A stretch of DNA of 64,000 bases from Halomonas eurihalina (lineage in GTDB: Bacteria > Pseudomonadota > Gammaproteobacteria > Pseudomonadales > Halomonadaceae), in contig NZ_VTPU01000012.1 in the NCBI RefSeq assembly GCF_008274785.1, positions 62,001 through 126,000 on the forward strand, given 5' to 3'. The notes below the pieces were generated by a model. That model searched no databases, was not told the origin of the DNA, and saw only the letters and a program-made list of their open reading frames with translations. The position numbers and the translations under genes are program-made. Shown one piece after another: positions 59,675 to 64,000 of the stretch. Every line of letters begins with the position of its first letter. Position 1 is the first letter of the stretch.

Positions 59675-61082
59675 TCCATCCCGCAGCATCGCCTTGCTGC
59701 TGGCGGCCACCCTGCTGTCCGGCTGTGCCATGAGCTCCGGACTGAACGCGCCGCCGCCTGAATTGCCCGCCCAGTGGCTCAACCAGCAGCAGGCCAGCCG
59801 CGCCATGCTCGAGCACCCCCGCTGGTGGGAGCAGTTCGGCAGCGACGAGCTGGATCGGCTGGTGACCCAGGCGTTGGACGCCAACACCGACCTGCTGGCG
59901 GCTGCTGCCCGGGTGGAGCAGGCCGACGCTCGGCTCGCCCAGGCCGGCGCCTCGCTGTTTCCCTCCCTGGGGCTGAACGCCGGTGCCAGCCGCAACGGCA
60001 CGATCGGCGCCGGTGGCTCCAGCGAAAGCTACGAGGCCAGGCTCAATGCCAGCTATGAGGTCGATCTCTGGGGGGCGCTGCGCAACAGTCGCGACGCCGC
60101 CAAGGCCTCGTTGCTGGCCAGCCGCTTCGATCGCGACACGGTACGGCTCACGGTGATTGCCAGCGTGGTCGATACCTATCTCCAGGTGCGCTATCTGGAG
60201 GACAGCCTGGCGCTGACCGAGGACAATCTGCGACTCGCCGAGCGCCTGCTGGATCAGGTTCGCGCCAAGGTGGAGAACGGCGCCGTCTCGCCCCAGGATC
60301 TGGCCCAGCAGAAGACCGTGGTCGCCAACGCCCGGGCCCGGCTGCCCGACCTGCGTCAGCAGCTTCACCAGAGTCGTTACGCCTTGGCCGTGTTGGTCGG
60401 CGAGACGCCGCAGGGCTTCCGGGTCGGGGGCGGCGAGCTCGCGGCGCTGACGCTCCCCGACATCCAGCCCGGCCTGCCGGATCAGGTGCTGGCGCGGCGC
60501 CCGGACATCGCCCAGGCCCAGGCCTCGCTGATGGCCGCCGACTACCAGGTGGCGGCGGCCCGTGCGGACTACTGGCCGTCGATCACCCTCACCGGCAGCG
60601 GCGGCTACAGCAGCAGCGACCTGTCATCGCTGCTCAGAGGCGACGCCCTCTACAACCTGGCCCTGTCGTTGCCCCAGGCACTGTTCGACGGCGGCGCCCG
60701 CCAGGCCCGGATCGATCAGGCCAGGGCCGCCTGGGACGAACAGCGCGCCGGCTATACTGGCACCCTGCTGACCGCCCTGCAGGAAGTGGATCAGGCGCTT
60801 GGCAACGTCCAGGCGCTGGCGGACCAGCAACAGTATCGCGACGAGGCCTACCGCCAGGCGGAAGAGGCCTACCGGATCGCCCGGATACGCTATCGAGAAG
60901 GGGCGACGGAGCTCACCGACGTGCTGAATGCCCAGAGCAGCTTCAACAGCGCGCGTCAGAACCGATTGGACCTGGCCTACGACCAGTACCAGTCCCGTGT
61001 CACGCTCTATCGGGTGCTCGGCGAAGGCGGTGATTCGCTCGTTGAGAGTTCGTCGAGTCTCGAGGGGCCAGACTCGGCTTAG
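59667..61082 (+). CDS. NodT-family outer-membrane efflux lipoprotein (TolC-like)
   Basis: A 471-residue TolC-superfamily channel with a lipoprotein signal ([13 protein letters not shown]) and two outer-membrane-efflux repeats ([19 protein letters not shown] in the first; [28 protein letters not shown] in the second). With MacA and MacB it forms a complete tripartite exporter encoded in one operon. The C-terminal tail is Ser/Glu-rich. A hairpin follows before the convergent MscS gene. Confidence 0.93.
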   Translation: MTSPSRSIALLLAATLLSGCAMSSGLNAPPPELPAQWLNQQQASRAMLEHPRWWEQFGSDELDRLVTQALDANTDLLAAAARVEQADARLAQAGASLFPSLGLNAGASRNGTIGAGGSSESYEARLNASYEVDLWGALRNSRDAAKASLLASRFDRDTVRLTVIASVVDTYLQVRYLEDSLALTEDNLRLAERLLDQVRAKVENGAVSPQDLAQQKTVVANARARLPDLRQQLHQSRYALAVLVGETPQGFRVGGGELAALTLPDIQPGLPDQVLARRPDIAQAQASLMAADYQVAAARADYWPSITLTGSGGYSSSDLSSLLRGDALYNLALSLPQALFDGGARQARIDQARAAWDEQRAGYTGTLLTALQEVDQALGNVQALADQQQYRDEAYRQAEEAYRIARIRYREGATELTDVLNAQSSFNSARQNRLDLAYDQYQSRVTLYRVLGEGGDSLVESSSSLEGPDSA

Positions 61083-61123
61083 CGGGTGCCTGCAGATGAC
61101 GGCGGCAGTAAGCCTTGAGGGAT

Positions 61124-61149
61124 GGCCCCGCCGCTGACGCGGCGAGGCC
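61124..61149. terminator. GC-rich hairpin between the efflux operon and mscS gene
   Basis: GGCCCCGCCGC (61124-61134) and GCGGCGAGGCC (61139-61149) pair at 10 of 11 positions, with a TGAC loop. It sits between the two convergent stops. Neither direction has a good T-run, so termination would be weak. Confidence 0.5.
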
Positions 61150-61161
61150 AGGCGGGAAGCC

Positions 61162-63504
61162 TCAGTTGCCACTCCCCGGGGTGTCGACGCCACCGTCGTC
61201 GTCCTGGTTGTGCACCTCCTGGGATACTGGCGACGTGGAACGCGTCGGCGTCTCGGGGTGCTTCGGCTGGCCGGCGGGGCTGCCGTCGATGGTGAAGTCC
61301 TGCTGCATGATGCGCAGGTTGGCCGGTGGCGCACCGCCTTCCTTGTCCGCCCCGAAGTAGAGGGTGGTGTGCGGGAAGGGGATCTCGATGCCGGCATCGT
61401 CGAAGTGGTACTTGACCAGGCGGTTGTAGGCACGCCCCACGGCCCATTGCGTTCCCGGCGTGGTCTTGATGCGTACCCGGATGTTCACCGAGCTGTCGGC
61501 CAGGGCGATCACACCAGCCACTTCCAGCGGTTCGAGGAGGTTGGCCTTCTGCTCCTCGTCCTCGGACAGATCGTCGAAGGCGGCATTCAAGGCCTGGATC
61601 GCTTCGTCGATGTTCTCGCGATAGGCGATGCCGTACTCGCCGACATGATAGGCGAACTCGCGCATGTAGTTGGACACGGTGTCGACGCTGGAGAAGGGCA
61701 CGATGTGGTAGGTGCCGCTCAGGTCGCGCAGTCCCACCGAGCGAATGCTCAGGCGCTCGGCGGTGCCGGTGATGCCGCCGAGCGTGACCACGTCGCCGAC
61801 GTTGAGGGCGTTTTCCACCTGGATGAAAACGCCGGTGATGATGTCCTGTACCAGCTTCTGGGCACCGAAACCGATGGCCAGGCCCAGCACCCCGGCGCCG
61901 GCGATCAGCGGGCCGATATTGATGCCGATCTCGGCCAGCACCACCATGATGGTCACGGTGATCAGGGTGATGGCGATGGCGTTGCGGAACAGCGAGAGCA
62001 GTGTCTGGGCGCGTGAAGAGGGCTCGCCTCTGCCGGTGGCCGGATTGAGCTTGTGCTCGATCAGGCTGGCCAGCACCAGCCAGATGGCAAGGGCGACCAC
62101 CAGGATCACGGCGATGCTGAACAAGCGTGCGACCAGGCCGCGGCCCGCCTCGGAGGCGTACCAGCCGGCCAGGTCAAAGACCTGCCAGGCATTCAGCGAC
62201 ACCATCACCACCAGCACCAGCAGGACGATGCGCACGACCCGCAGTGCCTTGGGAATATAGGCGTTGAGACGCGCCTCCAGCAGCGGCAGCTTCTGGCGCA
62301 AGTCGTCCTGGAGGGTGATGCGTCGGCCAATGGTCTGGGTCAGGAACTTGGAGGCCCCGAGCCCCACCAGGATCGCGGCCAGGGTCTCGAGGGTGGCCAG
62401 CAGTACGAAGGGCAGGGCATCGGTCGGACGCGTCAGGGTCAGCACCAGCACCATGAAGAAGTAGGCGATGGCCAGCAGGTGCCAGATGCGCCCCAGCAGG
62501 GCCAGTGCGACGCGTGAGGCGGACAGGCTGGCCCGGGCTGCCTGGCGTTGCAGGGCGTCACGCAGGCGCTGGCGATTGCGCAGGACCACGGCAACGGCAT
62601 AGATGAAGGCGCCGATCATGATCAGGGTGCCGATGCTCTGGCCGAGGGTCGGCGAGAGATAGGCGCTGGTCAGGGGTACCACCACCATCAGGCCATAACC
62701 GGCCAGGCCGATCAGGCGTGCGATCCAGCGGTTCCAGTAGGAAGCGTCCTCGGCATTCACGGGCAGCAAGCGCAGGCCCTCATAGCGCGAGGCGAACATC
62801 ATGCGCACGCCGGCCTTGAGCAGCTCGATCACCAGGAAAGCGTTGAGGAACAGCGAGGCGCGAGTGGTCAGTGCGCCGCTTTCCCCCACCACGAAGGTAG
62901 CCAGCAGGTTGCCGCCGATATAAGCCAGTGCCACGACCAGGATGTCGACCAGTGCGGCCAGCACCACGCAGATGACAAGTCGGAGCAGTGGCTGAAGCGT
63001 CGGGCCATTCATCGACCAGAGGCTCAGGCGGGTGAACAGCGGCCGGACCAACCGGCGGATGATCAGGAACAGCGCGAAAGTGGCCAGGATGACCAGGCCC
63101 AGGTTGATGGCGGCGCTGGTCACCACGGCCAGGTCGATGGAGGCTCCCTCGTTGCCCCCGGTGAACAGGTTGGTCAAGGTGCTATACAGCAGGCTGACCT
63201 GCAGGCCGATGTCGCCTGCCACATGGCTGGTGAACTCTGCCAGCTGGCGTGGCAGGGAAGGGTCCTTCACCGCGGGGGCGGTACTGGCCTGCTCGCCACT
63301 CGACTCGGCGGCATCGGCCATGCCGCGCAACTGATCGATCAGTTGCTGGCGCGTCTCGGGGTTCTCGAGCATGTCGGCCAGGGCGGCATTGGCCGGGGCG
63401 CTGGCCCCCGGGTCCGACGACTGCGCCAGGGCTGGGCCGGCAAACGCCAGCAGGGCGATCACCAGCCAGCCAAGGGCCAGGGGTAGGAGTCGTGTCTTGC
63501 TCAC
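61162..63504 (-). CDS. Large MscS-family mechanosensitive channel (YbiO-like)
   Basis: A 780-residue protein with a cleavable signal peptide (to about ALAQ, residue 28) and a short periplasmic helical region. About ten transmembrane helices come before the MscS core (pore helix GPLIAGAGVLGLAIGFGAQKLVQDIITGVFI in residues ~560-595, then VGDVV and the cytoplasmic beta/alpha domain). A charged disordered tail follows. Its size and layout resemble YbiO of E. coli. It releases solutes on hypo-osmotic shock, an obvious need for an ectoine-accumulating halophile. It is convergent with the efflux operon. Confidence 0.9.
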   Translation of the reverse strand: MSKTRLLPLALGWLVIALLAFAGPALAQSSDPGASAPANAALADMLENPETRQQLIDQLRGMADAAESSGEQASTAPAVKDPSLPRQLAEFTSHVAGDIGLQVSLLYSTLTNLFTGGNEGASIDLAVVTSAAINLGLVILATFALFLIIRRLVRPLFTRLSLWSMNGPTLQPLLRLVICVVLAALVDILVVALAYIGGNLLATFVVGESGALTTRASLFLNAFLVIELLKAGVRMMFASRYEGLRLLPVNAEDASYWNRWIARLIGLAGYGLMVVVPLTSAYLSPTLGQSIGTLIMIGAFIYAVAVVLRNRQRLRDALQRQAARASLSASRVALALLGRIWHLLAIAYFFMVLVLTLTRPTDALPFVLLATLETLAAILVGLGASKFLTQTIGRRITLQDDLRQKLPLLEARLNAYIPKALRVVRIVLLVLVVMVSLNAWQVFDLAGWYASEAGRGLVARLFSIAVILVVALAIWLVLASLIEHKLNPATGRGEPSSRAQTLLSLFRNAIAITLITVTIMVVLAEIGINIGPLIAGAGVLGLAIGFGAQKLVQDIITGVFIQVENALNVGDVVTLGGITGTAERLSIRSVGLRDLSGTYHIVPFSSVDTVSNYMREFAYHVGEYGIAYRENIDEAIQALNAAFDDLSEDEEQKANLLEPLEVAGVIALADSSVNIRVRIKTTPGTQWAVGRAYNRLVKYHFDDAGIEIPFPHTTLYFGADKEGGAPPANLRIMQQDFTIDGSPAGQPKHPETPTRSTSPVSQEVHNQDDDGGVDTPGSGN

Positions 63505-63721
63505 GCTATGGCCTCCGTGTCAGGGCGTAGAGGGGTTGGGGAAAAGCCCATCAGATTATCATAGACGGACATGCTCATATGACCCTAGCAGCGCATAGCG
63601 CTTGAACAAGGGACCGTCAGGGGAAAGAAATGGGACAGCGGCTGGCGAAACATGACGCCATGGCTTTGTGGCCGCTCTCAGGCCCCGCTACCATGACGGC
63701 GCACATTCGGAGGAGATCACG

Positions 63722-64000
63722 ATGACACTCGGCCCGCTGGATTGGCTACTGGTGGTGCTAGGCGGCGCTTTGGGCGGCATGGCGCGCCTGGCTGTCACGG
63801 AGTTGGCGGGGCGCTGGTGGGGGCGCGCCTTTCCCTGGGGCACTCTGGTCGTCAATCTGGGCGGAACCCTGGGAATCGGTGTCCTGGCCGCCCTGGCGGG
63901 CTGGCCCGAGGCCGGCGCGGTCGGCTGGACGTTCCTGGCCGTCGGCGTGCTGGGCGGCTTCACCACGGTCTCTTCCTTCAGCCTGCAGACCCTGACGCTC
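63722..64000 (+). CDS. crcB: Fluoride channel FluC/CrcB, N-terminal part (cut by window end)
   Basis: The first 93 codons of a small membrane protein are visible; the frame is open to the window edge. GGALGGMARLAV carries the conserved Gly and Arg of TM1, GTLVVNLGG the pore Asn, and GVLGGFTTVSSFSLQ the TM3 break. The Fluc signature there is usually TTFSTFS; here the first Phe-box residue is Val. GGAGGAG lies 7 nt before the ATG. No fluoride riboswitch was recognised in the 217-bp gap upstream. It exports F- as a dual-topology dimer, from family knowledge. Confidence 0.88.
   Translation, partial: MTLGPLDWLLVVLGGALGGMARLAVTELAGRWWGRAFPWGTLVVNLGGTLGIGVLAALAGWPEAGAVGWTFLAVGVLGGFTTVSSFSLQTLTL

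Noticed and set aside
63505..63721. Fluoride (crcB-motif) riboswitch before the fluC gene
   Set aside because: The conserved riboswitch core elements I would expect were not recognisable in this gap. Only a GGAGGAG ribosome site is evident.

Overview
The window is a high-GC gammaproteobacterial chromosome segment, most likely from Halomonas elongata or a close relative in the Halomonadaceae. The best taxonomic marker is a complete teaABCD set (about 28.4-32.0 kb), the osmoregulated ectoine TRAP transporter with its universal stress protein. The TeaA-like protein carries the residues I recall as ligand contacts. The other housekeeping blocks are in ordinary gammaproteobacterial order: lptM-lysA-dapF-DUF484-xerC-HAD, hemCDXY, and thiS-thiG-trmB. 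No rRNA, tRNA, insertion sequence, prophage or CRISPR array was seen.

Layout. (1) 0-6.5 kb: a tightly coupled catabolic-looking operon (alpha/beta hydrolase, atypical SDR, L-aspartate dehydrogenase, aldehyde dehydrogenase, ThDP enzyme) followed by a DcaP-like porin. (2) 6.6-12.0 kb: a TRAP transporter whose binding-protein gene diverges from its permease genes, which are coupled to a GH31 alpha-glycosidase. This block looks like an accessory island. (3) 12.2-14.4 kb: glnK-amtB-glnK on the minus strand, with two P-II genes flanking the ammonium transporter. (4) 14.6-25.6 kb: ubiK, comM, a lipoprotein/hydrolase pair, malate synthase G, a hotdog thioesterase, DUF423, thiS, thiG, trmB, and a divergent EamA/LysR pair. 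(5) 25.6-25.8 kb: a candidate Fur-regulated small RNA. (6) 25.8-36.1 kb: AEC transporter, SCO protein, FKBP isomerase, teaABCD, a TIGR02444 protein, an ABC-F ATPase and a purine permease. (7) 36.4-45.3 kb: dtd, a double-USP protein, thiD, a second complete TRAP transporter (TakP-like 2-oxoacid type), an EEP-family hydrolase, dsbA, cytochrome c4 and engB. (8) 45.4-51.6 kb: lptM/lysine/xerC cluster and argH. (9) 51.8-56.4 kb: heme genes hemC, hemD, hemX, hemY. (10) 56.5-64 kb: a MacA-MacB-NodT efflux operon, a large MscS-type channel and a truncated crcB/fluC.

The most interesting non-coding observation is at 25606-25760 on the minus strand. A sigma70-like promoter overlaps a Fur-box-like sequence and leads into about 120 nt with a 5' hairpin, a pyrimidine-rich anti-Shine-Dalgarno stretch and a strong intrinsic terminator, with no credible ORF. 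This is the architecture of a RyhB/PrrF-type iron-responsive sRNA. A second theme is a set of unrelated short tandem repeats (13-16 bp units, 3-5 copies) placed just upstream of, or between, genes at 21.8, 24.6, 36.2 and 40.0 kb, plus several palindromic intergenic elements (12.0, 15.0, 16.6/21.7 and 45.3 kb) that are probably dispersed repeats of the genome.
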